Part shown: in pieces, positions 52,384 through 62,404 of the stretch
How positions within the stretch are numbered: position 1 is the stretch's first letter
How the letters are laid out: the number at the start of each line of letters is the position of its first letter
Assembly (NCBI RefSeq): GCF_014253075.1
Contig: NZ_JACLZJ010000002.1
Span: forward strand, 186,001 to 250,000
Direction: 5' to 3'
Length of the DNA: 64,000 nt
Source of the DNA: Ochrobactrum sp. CM-21-5
GTDB lineage: Bacteria > Pseudomonadota > Alphaproteobacteria > Rhizobiales > Rhizobiaceae
Notes under the pieces: generated by a model
Databases searched by the model: none
Told to the model about the DNA's origin: nothing
The model's input: only the letters and a program-made list of their open reading frames with translations
Program-made: the position numbers and the translations under genes

Positions 52384-53223
52384 ATGTCAAAAGCACGCAC
52401 ATCCAAACTGCGCACCAGCCTCGTTCATCTTGCGTTGATCGGCTATACGCTGATTGCCGTATTCCCGGTGATCCTGACGATCATCAACTCCTTCAAGGAC
52501 CGGAACGCGATCTTCCGGCAGCCGCTGCGCATTCCGACACCGGACACTTTCAGCCTGATCGGTTATGAAACTGTATTGAAGCAGGGGTCGTTCCTGACCT
52601 ATTTCCAGAACAGCACCATCGTCACGGTCGTCAGTATTTTCCTCGTGATCCTGTTCGGTGCCATGGCGGCTTTTGCCCTGTCGGAATATCGCTTCAAGGG
52701 CAATACACTGATGGGCCTTTATCTGGCCATCGGTATCATGATCCCGATCCGTCTGGGCACGGTCGCCCTGTTGCAGGGCATGGTTGCAGCCGGATTGGTC
52801 AATACGCTGACCGCGCTCATTCTGGTCTATACAGCCCAGGGGCTGCCGCTCGCGATCTTCATTCTGTCCGAATTCATGAGAACCGTCTCCGACGATCTCA
52901 AGAATGCCGGGCGAATAGACGGCATGTCGGAATATGCGATCTTCTTCAAGCTGGTGCTGCCGCTCATCCGGCCCGCCATGGCAACGGTCGCCGTTTTCAC
53001 CATGATCCCGATCTGGAACGATCTCTGGTTTCCGCTGATCCTTGCACCGGGTGAAGCCACCAAGACCGTCACACTCGGCGCACAGCTCTTCATCGGCCAA
53101 TTCGTCACCAACTGGAATGCCGTGCTTGCGGCGCTGTCGCTGGCGATCTTCCCGATCCTCATCCTCTACGTTCTTTTCTCGCGGCAATTGATCCGCGGCA
53201 TTACCGCAGGAGCAGTCAAGTGA
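52384..53223 (+). CDS. Sugar ABC transporter permease (UgpE/MalG type)
   Basis: A 279-residue permease with six membrane segments and the docking loop LKNAGRIDGMSEYAIFFKLVLPLIRPAMATV near residue 173. The ATG at 52384 follows GAGG; a longer frame would overlap permease 1. Its stop overlaps the GTG start of the oxidoreductase gene. Confidence 0.88.
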   Translation: MSKARTSKLRTSLVHLALIGYTLIAVFPVILTIINSFKDRNAIFRQPLRIPTPDTFSLIGYETVLKQGSFLTYFQNSTIVTVVSIFLVILFGAMAAFALSEYRFKGNTLMGLYLAIGIMIPIRLGTVALLQGMVAAGLVNTLTALILVYTAQGLPLAIFILSEFMRTVSDDLKNAGRIDGMSEYAIFFKLVLPLIRPAMATVAVFTMIPIWNDLWFPLILAPGEATKTVTLGAQLFIGQFVTNWNAVLAALSLAIFPILILYVLFSRQLIRGITAGAVK

Positions 53224-54290
53224 GTTCTGAAAATCTGGCGCCTGTCCGCGTGCTTTCCGCCGGCCTTGGCAATATGGGTCGCAGCCATGCGCTCGCCTAT
53301 CATCGCAATCCGGGCTTTGAAATCGTCGGCCTCGTCAATCGCACGAAGGTTCCCGTGCCGGACGAACTGGAAGGCTATGAAATCCATCCGTCCTTCCACG
53401 ACGCTCTGACGGAACTGAAGCCTGATCTGGCCTGTGTCGCGACCTATTCGGAAAGCCATGCCGAATATGCCATAGCGGCCATGGAGCAGGGCGCGGATGT
53501 CTTCGTCGAAAAACCTCTGGCTACGACGGTCGAAGATGCGCGCCGCGTGATCGATTGCGCGCGGTCCAATGGCCGCAAGCTGGTCGTCGGTTATATCCTG
53601 CGCCATCACCCTTCATGGATGCGGCTGATCGAGGAAGCACGCAAGCTTGGCGGGCCATATGTCTTTCGCATGAACCTCAATCAGCAGTCGAGCGGGACCA
53701 CCTGGGATACGCACAGGAACCTGATGAACACCACATCGCCGATTGTCGATTGCGGCGTGCATTATGTGGATGTGATGTGCCAGATCACCGATGCCAAGCC
53801 GGTGGAAGTGCGCGGCATGGGGCTGCGCTTGTCCGATGAGATCAAGCCAGACATGTACAATTACGGTCATCTACAGGTGCTGTTCGATGACGGTACGATT
53901 GGCTGGTACGAAGCCGGCTGGGGACCGATGATCTCGGAAACAGCCTTCTTCGTGAAGGACGTCATTTCGCCGAATGGCTGCGTCTCCATCGTGATGAACG
54001 AGGCTGTGACCAAGTCCGACGATGTCGATGCACACACCAAGACCGCCAATATCCGCATTCATCATGCGGAACGGGGCGAGGACGGAAAGTTCCTTCGCCC
54101 GGACACCAACCTTTCCATGGCGGACGAGCCGGGTCATCAGGATTTGTGCGAACGCGAGCAGGCTTTCATGCTGAAGGCCATTCGTGAGAATATCGACCTC
54201 AACCGCCATATGGATGACGCGCTGCAATCGCTGCGCATCTGCCTGGCCGCTGATGAAAGTGTGCGTACCGGCCAACCGGTGAAACTGTAA
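53220..54290 (+). CDS. Gfo/Idh/MocA family oxidoreductase
   Basis: A 356-residue NAD(P)-dependent sugar or inositol dehydrogenase-type protein. The Rossmann loop is [20 protein letters not shown] near residue 11, and VEKPLATT near 98 is the family motif; a catalytic histidine is likely in [10 protein letters not shown] near 182. The GTG start overlaps the permease stop, so it is translated with the transporter. It probably oxidises the imported sugar or its derivative. The substrate is not readable. Confidence 0.85.
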   Translation: MSSENLAPVRVLSAGLGNMGRSHALAYHRNPGFEIVGLVNRTKVPVPDELEGYEIHPSFHDALTELKPDLACVATYSESHAEYAIAAMEQGADVFVEKPLATTVEDARRVIDCARSNGRKLVVGYILRHHPSWMRLIEEARKLGGPYVFRMNLNQQSSGTTWDTHRNLMNTTSPIVDCGVHYVDVMCQITDAKPVEVRGMGLRLSDEIKPDMYNYGHLQVLFDDGTIGWYEAGWGPMISETAFFVKDVISPNGCVSIVMNEAVTKSDDVDAHTKTANIRIHHAERGEDGKFLRPDTNLSMADEPGHQDLCEREQAFMLKAIRENIDLNRHMDDALQSLRICLAADESVRTGQPVKL

Positions 54291-54303
54291 GGGAATTTGC
54301 TAC

Positions 54304-55305
54304 GTGGGATCGCTGCAACTCAAATCGGTACACAAGCGCTACGGTGCGCAGGAAGTCCTGAAAGATATTAATCTGGAAGTCCGCGACGGTGAATTCGTCA
54401 TTTTCGTCGGCCCGTCCGGCTGTGGAAAATCCACGCTTCTGCGCTCGATCGCAGGGCTTGAAGATGTCACCTCCGGCGAAGTGCTCATAAATGGCAGCGA
54501 CGTGACGGTCACACCGCCGTCAAAGCGCGGTATCGCCATGGTTTTCCAGTCCTATGCGCTTTATCCGCATCTGACGGTCAAGGACAATATGGGGCTTGGC
54601 TTGAAGCAGGCGGGTTCCCCGAAGAGTGAAATTGAAAGTCGGGTCGCCAAGGCATCCGGCATGCTGGGGCTCGATCCTTATTTGGCCCGCCGTCCGGCGG
54701 AGCTTTCCGGCGGCCAGCGCCAGCGTGTCGCCATTGGACGTGCGCTCGTGCGCGAACCGGAACTGTTCCTCTTCGATGAACCGCTCTCCAACCTCGACGC
54801 GGCGTTGCGCGTTCAGACCCGGCTTGAGATCGCCAAGCTGCATCGTGAGCTGAAAGCCACGATGATATACGTCACCCACGATCAGGTGGAAGCCATGACG
54901 CTTGGCGACCGTATCGTGGTGTTGAACGCGGGTCATATCGAGCAGGTCGGTTCTCCGATGGAACTTTACAACAAGCCAAATAATCTGTTCGTCGCCGGTT
55001 TCATCGGCTCGCCGCAGATGAATTTCATTGATGCCACGCGTATCGGCGAAACGGGTGCGAAGACCATCGGTATTCGTCCTGAACATCTTTCTGTCAGCCG
55101 CGAAAGCGGTAAATGGAAAGGCAAGGTCATCCATGCCGAACATCTCGGCGCCGATACGATCCTGTATCTGGAAACCGAAGCAGTCGGTCTCATCACGGTG
55201 CGCCTTTTCGGTGAGCAGCATTATAATGAGGACGATGTGATCTTCGCCACACCGGAAGACGTAAAGATGCATCGCTTCGACAGCGATGGGAACGCCGTTC
55301 GATAG
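54304..55305 (+). CDS. Sugar ABC transporter ATP-binding protein (UgpC/MsmK type)
   Basis: A 333-residue ATPase with a C-terminal TOBE/MalK regulatory domain (about 235-325). Walker A is GPSGCGKST near residue 37, signature LSGGQRQR near 134, Walker [13 protein letters not shown] near 155. The GTG at 54304 follows AAGGGAA. It completes the sugar importer and is closed by a terminator. Confidence 0.9.
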   Translation: MGSLQLKSVHKRYGAQEVLKDINLEVRDGEFVIFVGPSGCGKSTLLRSIAGLEDVTSGEVLINGSDVTVTPPSKRGIAMVFQSYALYPHLTVKDNMGLGLKQAGSPKSEIESRVAKASGMLGLDPYLARRPAELSGGQRQRVAIGRALVREPELFLFDEPLSNLDAALRVQTRLEIAKLHRELKATMIYVTHDQVEAMTLGDRIVVLNAGHIEQVGSPMELYNKPNNLFVAGFIGSPQMNFIDATRIGETGAKTIGIRPEHLSVSRESGKWKGKVIHAEHLGADTILYLETEAVGLITVRLFGEQHYNEDDVIFATPEDVKMHRFDSDGNAVR

Positions 55306-55333
55306 AACCGGCTGACTTCTACGACAAAAACCG

Positions 55334-55360
55334 AACCGCGCCCATGGCGCGGTTTTGCAT
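55334..55360 (+). terminator. Rho-independent terminator after the sugar ABC operon
   Basis: AACCGCGCC (55334-55342) pairs perfectly with GGCGCGGTT (55346-55354) around CAT, followed by TTGCATTTT. Confidence 0.8.
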
Positions 55361-55494
55361 TTTCTGACAGAATCGATGCCGTGCCGCGCAAAGGGCTTTT
55401 GGCCGCACTGTGGACAAATTGCCTCGGCGCAGTTCGTCCATAGCTGCGGGAAAGTCCGAAACCGTACCAATGGGTACTGGCCCTGCCATCAATG

Positions 55495-55515
55495 ATGCGC
55501 AAGAAAATTGCGCAT
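55495..55515. promoter_or_regulatory. Inverted repeat upstream of the bkd operon
   Basis: ATGCGCAA (55495-55502) and TTGCGCAT (55508-55515) are perfect 8-bp arms around GAAAA. It lies in the gap before the bkd genes and could be an operator for a Lrp-type (BkdR-like) regulator, although no such gene is adjacent. Confidence 0.35.
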
Positions 55516-55626
55516 TGTAAGGCTAATTCTTTCCATATGAAACCCTATCTAAATCAGGGAAATAAGCTTATTTCTTTGCGTGCCTGATTGAGTTGCAGCC
55601 CCTCCATCCGAACCAGTAGGGAAATA

Positions 55627-55830
55627 ATGCGCGTATGGCCTACAAAAATAATCTTGCTTTATTTTGTAAGCCGTTCCACCCTGAAAAGAGTGAAACCGGC
55701 GGAGGAAAACCGGCTTCACGTCGTATGGGAGGAGCTGCCGGATTTCCGTCCGGAAGTGGATGGTGTCAATGAGGCCCGAGAGGCTTGGGAAGCCTGGAAG
55801 CCTTGGAGCGCTTCATTGAAGTTGGCCTGA
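55627..55830 (+). CDS. Hypothetical 67-residue protein upstream of bkd
   Basis: An ATG at 55627 follows AGTAGGGAAATA and opens a 67-residue frame beginning MRVWPTKIILLYFVSR and rich in Trp and Glu later (AREAWEAWKPW). I do not recognise it. An earlier ATG at 55588 is in the same frame. It may be a short protein or chance reading in the bkd leader region; 99 bp separate it from bkdA1. Confidence 0.3.
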   Translation: MRVWPTKIILLYFVSRSTLKRVKPAEENRLHVVWEELPDFRPEVDGVNEAREAWEAWKPWSASLKLA

Positions 55831-57162
<1,332 letters not shown>

Positions 57163-57164
57163 TC

Positions 57165-58178
57165 ATGGCCAAACTCACAATGATCGAAGCAATTCAGAAC
57201 GCCCACGACATCGCTATGGAGCGAGACGATAAGGTCGTCGTGTTCGGCGAGGATGTCGGCTATTTCGGCGGCGTCTTCCGCTGCACCGCCGGACTACAAA
57301 AGAAATACGGCAAGGAGCGCTGCTTCGATGCGCCGATCAGCGAGCTTGGCATCGTCGGCACGGCGATCGGCATGGCCACCTATGGCCTGCGTCCATGCAT
57401 CGAGGTGCAGTTCGCCGATTATGTTTATCCGGCCTATGACCAGATCGTTTCTGAGGCCGCGCGGCTTCGGTATCGCTCGGCGGGCGAGTTCACATGTCCC
57501 ATTGTCATCCGCATGCCGTCCGGTGGCGGCATTTATGGCGGACAGACGCACAGCCAGAGCCCGGAGGCGCTGTTCACACACGTATCGGGCCTCAAGACTG
57601 TCATGCCCTCCACACCTGCCGACGCCAAGGGCCTGTTGCTGGCCGCGATCGAAGATCCCGATCCCGTCATCATGTTCGAGCCGAAACGGCTTTATAATGG
57701 ACCGTTCGATGGTCATCACGACAAGCCTGTCACCTCATGGAAGAAGCATGATCTGGGCGAGGTGCCGGAAGGCTATTACACCGTGCCGCTTGGTAAGGCG
57801 GCGATCCGGCGCGAAGGCAGCGATGTGACGGTGCTCGCCTATGGCACGATGGTACATGTGGCGCTGGCAGCGACTGAGGAAACCGGCGTGGATGCGGAGG
57901 TGATCGACCTGCGCACGCTTCTGCCTCTGGATACGGAAACCATTATGGCTTCCGTCAGGAAGACCGGGCGCTGCGTGATCGTGCACGAGGCGACGCTGAC
58001 CTGCGGTTATGGTGCAGAACTTGCCGCGCTCGTCCAGCGCGATTGCTTCTATCATCTCGAAGCGCCCATCATCCGCGTCACCGGTTGGGATACGCCCTAT
58101 CCGCATGCGCAGGAATGGGCCTATTTTCCCGGTCCCGACCGGATTGGCCGCGCGCTTACGTCGATCATGGAAGCTTGA
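57165..58178 (+). CDS. bkdA2: Branched-chain 2-oxoacid dehydrogenase E1 beta
   Basis: A 337-residue transketolase-fold subunit. GEDVGYFGGVFRCT near residue 28, FDAPISELGIVGTAIGMA near 55 and PSGGGIYGGQTHSQSPEALFTHVSGL near 118 are the family pattern. It starts 2 bp after bkdA1 and forms the alpha2-beta2 E1 enzyme. Confidence 0.93.
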   Translation: MAKLTMIEAIQNAHDIAMERDDKVVVFGEDVGYFGGVFRCTAGLQKKYGKERCFDAPISELGIVGTAIGMATYGLRPCIEVQFADYVYPAYDQIVSEAARLRYRSAGEFTCPIVIRMPSGGGIYGGQTHSQSPEALFTHVSGLKTVMPSTPADAKGLLLAAIEDPDPVIMFEPKRLYNGPFDGHHDKPVTSWKKHDLGEVPEGYYTVPLGKAAIRREGSDVTVLAYGTMVHVALAATEETGVDAEVIDLRTLLPLDTETIMASVRKTGRCVIVHEATLTCGYGAELAALVQRDCFYHLEAPIIRVTGWDTPYPHAQEWAYFPGPDRIGRALTSIMEA

Positions 58179-58190
58179 GGGGAGGAAAAG

Positions 58191-59483
58191 ATGGCTCATT
58201 TTACAATCAAGCTCCCCGATGTCGGCGAAGGTGTTGCCGAGGCTGAGCTTGTCGAATGGCATGTGAAAGTCGGCGATGTCGTTCGCGAGGATGATCTTCT
58301 TGCCGCCGTCATGACCGACAAGGCGACAGTGGAAATTCCGTCGTCACGCGCCGGCAAGGTTGTCGCGGTGAATGGCGAAGTCGGCGAAAAGATCGCTGTT
58401 GGATCGGAGCTTGTCCGTCTCGAAATCGAAGGTGGGGCAACCGAGGACAAAGCCGCACCACCAGCACCGGCAAAGACGCCGAAACAAAGCGCCCCGGCGC
58501 CGGAACCTCCGGTTCTGCTACAAACGCCGGTTCCGGAGAAGCCTGTCCAGCCGAAGCGCGAAACAGCAAGCCGGCCATTTACCGGTGCGGGGCCTCTGCG
58601 TGCTGAAGGCGAAAAGCCGTTGGCAACCCCATCCGTCAGGCTGCGGGCGCGCGATGCGGGTGTCGATCTGCGGCGCGTGCGCGGCACGGGTCCGGCGGGG
58701 CGTATCACCCATGAAGACCTCGACGCCTTTTTCCAGATGGAAAGCGGCGCGGCTCCCGCAGTGTCGGGTTATATGGCCGACACGTCCGTCAACGAGATCA
58801 AGGTGATCGGGCTTCGGCGCAAGATTGCCGAACGCATGGCCGAGGCCAAGCGGCATATCCCGCATATCACCATTGTCGAAGAGGTGGACGTTACGCAGCT
58901 TGAGGAGCTGCGCTCGAAACTCAATCACGAGCATAAAGAAAACCGTCCGCGGCTCACACTTCTGCCCTTTGTCATCCGCACCATCGTCAAGGCGGTCAAG
59001 GAACAGCCAGGTCTCAATGCGCATTTCGATGACGAGGCGGACATTATCCGACAGTTTGGCGGTGTGCATGTGGGCATTGCCACGCAAACACCGAACGGGT
59101 TGATCGTGCCGGTGGTGCGCCATGCTGAAAGCATGACGGTCTTTGCCGCCGCGACGGAACTTTCCCGTGTTACCGAAGCCGCACGCAACGGCACGGCCAA
59201 GCGCGAGGAATTGTCCGGTTCCACCATCACCATCACTTCGTTGGGGCCGCTTGGTGCAATCGCCACCACGCCGATCATCAACCGCCCGGAAGTGGCGATT
59301 GTCGGCATCAACAAGATGGCCGTACGTCCGATGTGGGACGGCGCGCAATTCGTGCCGCGCAAGATGATGAACCTGTCTTGCAGTTTCGACCATCGGGTGA
59401 TCGACGGCTGGGATGCGGCTGTATTCGTGCAAAAGCTGAAAGGCTTGCTGGAAACGCCTGCGATGATTTTTGTAGAGGGCTGA
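58191..59483 (+). CDS. bkdB: Branched-chain 2-oxoacid dehydrogenase E2 (dihydrolipoyl acyltransferase)
   Basis: A 430-residue protein with one lipoyl domain (residues 1-78; lipoyl Lys44 in MTDKATVE), a proline/alanine-rich linker, a peripheral subunit-binding domain (about 143-182) and the acyltransferase domain. The catalytic HxxxDG motif is in SFDHRVIDGWD near residue 400. It transfers the branched acyl group to CoA. GGGGAGG precedes the start. Confidence 0.94.
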   Translation: MAHFTIKLPDVGEGVAEAELVEWHVKVGDVVREDDLLAAVMTDKATVEIPSSRAGKVVAVNGEVGEKIAVGSELVRLEIEGGATEDKAAPPAPAKTPKQSAPAPEPPVLLQTPVPEKPVQPKRETASRPFTGAGPLRAEGEKPLATPSVRLRARDAGVDLRRVRGTGPAGRITHEDLDAFFQMESGAAPAVSGYMADTSVNEIKVIGLRRKIAERMAEAKRHIPHITIVEEVDVTQLEELRSKLNHEHKENRPRLTLLPFVIRTIVKAVKEQPGLNAHFDDEADIIRQFGGVHVGIATQTPNGLIVPVVRHAESMTVFAAATELSRVTEAARNGTAKREELSGSTITITSLGPLGAIATTPIINRPEVAIVGINKMAVRPMWDGAQFVPRKMMNLSCSFDHRVIDGWDAAVFVQKLKGLLETPAMIFVEG

Positions 59484-59487
59484 TCGA

Positions 59488-60882
59488 ATGAGCGAAATTT
59501 CCTGCAAACTTCTGATCATCGGCGGCGGCCCCGGTGGCTATGTCTGCGGCATTCGCGCAGGCCAGCTCGGCATCGATACGGTTCTGGTGGAGAAAATCCG
59601 GTTGGGCGGCACCTGCCTCAATGTCGGCTGCATCCCCTCCAAGGCGCTGATCCACGCGGCGGATGAATTCCATCGTCTCACGACTTTCGCGGCCAAGGGC
59701 GCACTCGGCATTACCGCGCAAAACCCGGCTATCGATTTCACCAAAACGCTGGAATGGAAGGACGGCATCGTCAACCGGCTGAATAGCGGCGTCGCCGGTC
59801 TTTTGAAAAGATCACGGGTGCGTATGTTTCAGGGACAGGCGCGGTTTATGGACGGCAAAACGGTACTGGTTGATACGGATACAGGGCGCCAGACCATCCA
59901 TGCCGAGAATATCGTGATTGCCACCGGTTCTGTTCCAGTGGAAATCCAGATGTTGCCATTCGGCGGCGATGTCATCTCCTCCACGGAAGCTTTGTCGCTC
60001 GAAAACATTCCCGAAAAGCTCGCTATCGTGGGCGGCGGCTATATCGGCCTGGAAATCGGCACGGCTTTTGCCAAGCTCGGCTCGAAAGTGACTGTCGTCG
60101 AAGCGACCGACCGTATCCTGCCGCAATATGATGCGGAGCTGACACGCCCCGTCATGGCGCGGCTGAAGGAGCTTGGCATCGATGTGCTGACCGCCACTTC
60201 CGCCAAGGGCCTGTCACCGGACGGCAAGGCGCTGGAAGTTGTAACGGCGGACGGCGCAAACAAGCCTATTCAGGCAGACAAGGTGCTCGTTACCGTTGGA
60301 CGCAAGCCGCAGACCGATGGCTGGGGGTTGAGCGAAATCCGTCTCGATATGGACGGGCGTTTCATCCGTATCGATGATCGCTGCCGCACCTCCATGCGCG
60401 GCATTTATGCGATCGGCGATGTGACAGGCGAGCCGATGCTGGCGCATCGCGCCATGGCGCAGGGCGAAATGGTAGCGGAGATCATTGCGGGCGGCACCCA
60501 GGTCTGGGACAAGCGCTGCATTCCCGCAGTCTGTTTCACCGACCCGGAAATCGTGACGGTCGGCCTGTTGCCGGATGAAGCACGCAAGGCCGGGCATAAT
60601 ATCCAGATTGGCATTTTCCCGTTTCAGGCCAATGGCCGCGCCATGACGACCGAGCGTGACGATGGCATGATCCGCGTGGTGGCGCGTGCCGATAATCACG
60701 TTATTCTGGGCATACAGGCTGTCGGCGCGGGCATTTCAGAACTGTCATCGGCCTTTGCGCAGGCAGTGGAAATGGGCGCGCGCATTGAGGACATTGCAGG
60801 CACAATCCACGCTCACCCGACGTTGGGCGAGGGCTTTGCCGAGGCCAGCATGAAGGCGCTCGGCCATGCACTGCATGCTTAA
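59488..60882 (+). CDS. lpdV: Dihydrolipoyl dehydrogenase (E3) of the bkd complex
   Basis: A 464-residue flavoprotein disulfide reductase. The FAD loop is IIGGGPGGYV (residues 10-19), the redox disulfide is Cys43-Cys48 in GGTCLNVGCIPSK, and the C-terminal His-Glu pair lies in HAHPTLGEGFAEA. It starts 4 bp after bkdB, so it is the dedicated E3 (LpdV type). Its last 4 bp overlap the convergent SURF1 gene. Confidence 0.93.
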   Translation: MSEISCKLLIIGGGPGGYVCGIRAGQLGIDTVLVEKIRLGGTCLNVGCIPSKALIHAADEFHRLTTFAAKGALGITAQNPAIDFTKTLEWKDGIVNRLNSGVAGLLKRSRVRMFQGQARFMDGKTVLVDTDTGRQTIHAENIVIATGSVPVEIQMLPFGGDVISSTEALSLENIPEKLAIVGGGYIGLEIGTAFAKLGSKVTVVEATDRILPQYDAELTRPVMARLKELGIDVLTATSAKGLSPDGKALEVVTADGANKPIQADKVLVTVGRKPQTDGWGLSEIRLDMDGRFIRIDDRCRTSMRGIYAIGDVTGEPMLAHRAMAQGEMVAEIIAGGTQVWDKRCIPAVCFTDPEIVTVGLLPDEARKAGHNIQIGIFPFQANGRAMTTERDDGMIRVVARADNHVILGIQAVGAGISELSSAFAQAVEMGARIEDIAGTIHAHPTLGEGFAEASMKALGHALHA

Positions 60883-61637
60883 TCCTTCGATCTGCGCTCG
60901 TGCCGCCATACAAAAATGGCGGCCCCGGCAATCATGGCCGCAAGCGCAAACCAGGTAATCGCATAGGAGAGGTGGCTGTTGCGGAATTTGACGACCGTCA
61001 GCCCGCCCACAGGCAGATTGCCCGGATTGGCACTCGCATCTGCGTCGATGAAATAGGGCGCGACGGTTCCAAGATTTTTCTTCTTCGCGAAGGCCGCGAT
61101 ATCACGCGAGTTCCAGTCATTGCGTTCAGGGTCGTTGGGACGCAGAAAGAAGCCGTCTGGTTCGGGCATGCGAAGCAGGCCGGTCACGGTCGTTTCGCCG
61201 CCAATCTGCGTTTCCGGCCGCGACGCGGGATCGCGTTTGTCGTTCGGAACAAAGCCGCGATTGATGAAGATAATCGCTCCGTCCACGGAACGCATCGGTG
61301 TCAGAACCCAATTGCCCGAACCGCGTTCCGTCAATGCGTGAACCAGCACTTCCTTGTCGTTGAGATAGGTGCCGGTCAAGGTGACATGCCGGTACTCGTC
61401 ATCTGCCTGATTGACGTTCGCCCAGTCGTCCTTGCCGGGAGCGGCAATCGGCTCTGCGTGCACGCGCGCATCAACCCGGGCGATGAGATCTAGCTTCCAT
61501 TGCAGGCGCTCGATCTGCCAGATGCCCAACCCCATGAAGAGGACGAAAAACGCAAGTCCCAGAACTGCCATGAAGCCAAGAAAAAAGCCGGGCTTCTTCC
61601 TTGCGGATCGGTCGTTCGTCTCCACAGGCGTGGTCAT
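60879..61637 (-). CDS. SURF1 family protein
   Basis: A 252-residue protein with membrane spans near residues 18-38 (FFLGFMAVLGLAFFVLFMGLGIWQ, followed by Q-x-x-R) and 225-245, and a periplasmic domain between. GNWVLTPMRSVDGAIIFINRGFVPNDKRDP is the SURF1 hallmark. The start (complement of 61635-61637) follows GAAGGAAGGTG. SURF1 helps insert haem a into aa3-type oxidases or supports bo3 oxidase. No such oxidase gene is near; the gene is isolated and converges with lpdV. Confidence 0.9.
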   Translation of the reverse strand: MTTPVETNDRSARKKPGFFLGFMAVLGLAFFVLFMGLGIWQIERLQWKLDLIARVDARVHAEPIAAPGKDDWANVNQADDEYRHVTLTGTYLNDKEVLVHALTERGSGNWVLTPMRSVDGAIIFINRGFVPNDKRDPASRPETQIGGETTVTGLLRMPEPDGFFLRPNDPERNDWNSRDIAAFAKKKNLGTVAPYFIDADASANPGNLPVGGLTVVKFRNSHLSYAITWFALAAMIAGAAIFVWRHERRSKD

Positions 61638-61869
61638 GACACCTTCCTTCGCTATAGCGTGCCGTGGTGCATTCCAACGCATTGTCCGACACAAAACCGT
61701 TACGCACTTTGCTGGAAATGCTCTGGAATTCCAAACCGTTCCGACTGGCGAGGCTTCATGAAAAGCGACGCGAACGATTTCTGATTCACTTAACCCGGAA
61801 AGCTTTGGTTTTAAAGGGAGAGATAGGCAAAAGAATGTGAACGGCAATTGCTGGTTTCAATTAAACAGC

Positions 61870-61903
61870 AGCGCCAGATGCTCGTCTGGGCGAGCATGGC
61901 GCT
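61870..61903 (-). terminator. Strong hairpin downstream of the 59-residue ORF
   Basis: AGCGCC (61870-61875) pairs with GGCGCT (61898-61903), and ATGCTCG (61878-61884) with CGAGCAT (61891-61897), with two unpaired bases on one side. On the minus strand TGCTGTTTAATT follows, a weak T-tract. It could end transcription of the ORF at 61922-62101. Confidence 0.4.
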
Positions 61904-61921
61904 GACAGTATCATCTAGCGA

Positions 61922-62101
61922 TCAAGCATGTTTATGAACTCGGCGGCGGCGGTGCGAATAACCGCCTTTCGCCAGACGCAGCACATTGCAAACCTGTGTC
62001 TTGTCGTCCGAAGGTGGCTGCATCTGCGCATGTATGCGCTGAAGTATCTGCTTGGTGACCGTACGGTCCTTATCGCTAGGTCCGATTATTATGCTCTTCA
62101 T
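61922..62101 (-). CDS. Hypothetical 59-residue basic protein
   Basis: The ATG complementary to 62099-62101 follows AGGGAGTATGATCG and opens a 59-residue frame (MKSIIIGPSDKDRTVTKQIL...). The C-terminus is very basic (SHRRRRVHKHA), which suggests nucleic-acid binding. No family is recognised. Support comes only from the ribosome site and the hairpin 19 bp after the stop. A plus-strand frame (61928-62182) overlaps the same bases but has no ribosome site. Confidence 0.35.
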   Translation of the reverse strand: MKSIIIGPSDKDRTVTKQILQRIHAQMQPPSDDKTQVCNVLRLAKGGYSHRRRRVHKHA

Positions 62102-62222
62102 CGATCATACTCCCTGTTTTTAGGCACGGGACAGCACCCAGGGCTACCCCGGCCGGTCGTCAAGAATGTACGAATGAACTAAATATTAACCAAATCGTAG
62201 CGCTTGACAAGCGCCGTCTCTC

Positions 62223-62248
62223 GTTCCCGCGTAAGCCCTTGCGGGAAC
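62223..62248. repeat. Inverted repeat in the ftsK downstream region
   Basis: GTTCCCGC (62223-62230) and GCGGGAAC (62241-62248) form a perfect 8-bp stem with a 10-nt loop. It stands next to the ftsK terminator hairpin. Confidence 0.5.
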
Positions 62249-62253
62249 GCATG

Positions 62254-62283
62254 AAAAAGCCGGATCGTCTGCACGACCCGGCC
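62254..62283 (-). terminator. Rho-independent terminator after ftsK
   Basis: On the minus strand GCCGGGTCGT-GCAG-ACGATCCGGC forms a stem with one mismatch, followed by TTTTT (62254-62258). It lies about 120 bp after the ftsK stop; the stretch between holds no clear gene. Confidence 0.7.
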
Positions 62284-62404
62284 ATTCAAAACATGCAAAT
62301 CTGGCAGCTGTACCAGGCGCTGGATGCAGGTGCGGCCACAGAAATTGCCAATCTCAAACAGACGTGACCGGAATTCGATGGCCAGCGCCTGTCGAGCTGG
62401 GAAA

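Noticed and set aside
54520-55470. Minus-strand frame starting with a CPQCG zinc-knuckle-like motif
   Set aside because: It runs through the terminator hairpin and then antisense through the ABC ATPase gene; the motif is probably chance.
61928-62182. 84-codon plus-strand frame
   Set aside because: No ribosome site and no recognisable pattern; the opposite-strand 59-codon frame has better support.
62251-62367. 38-codon plus-strand frame over the ftsK terminator
   Set aside because: It is read through the terminator hairpin and its only ribosome-site-like bases are part of another stem, so coincidence is likelier.
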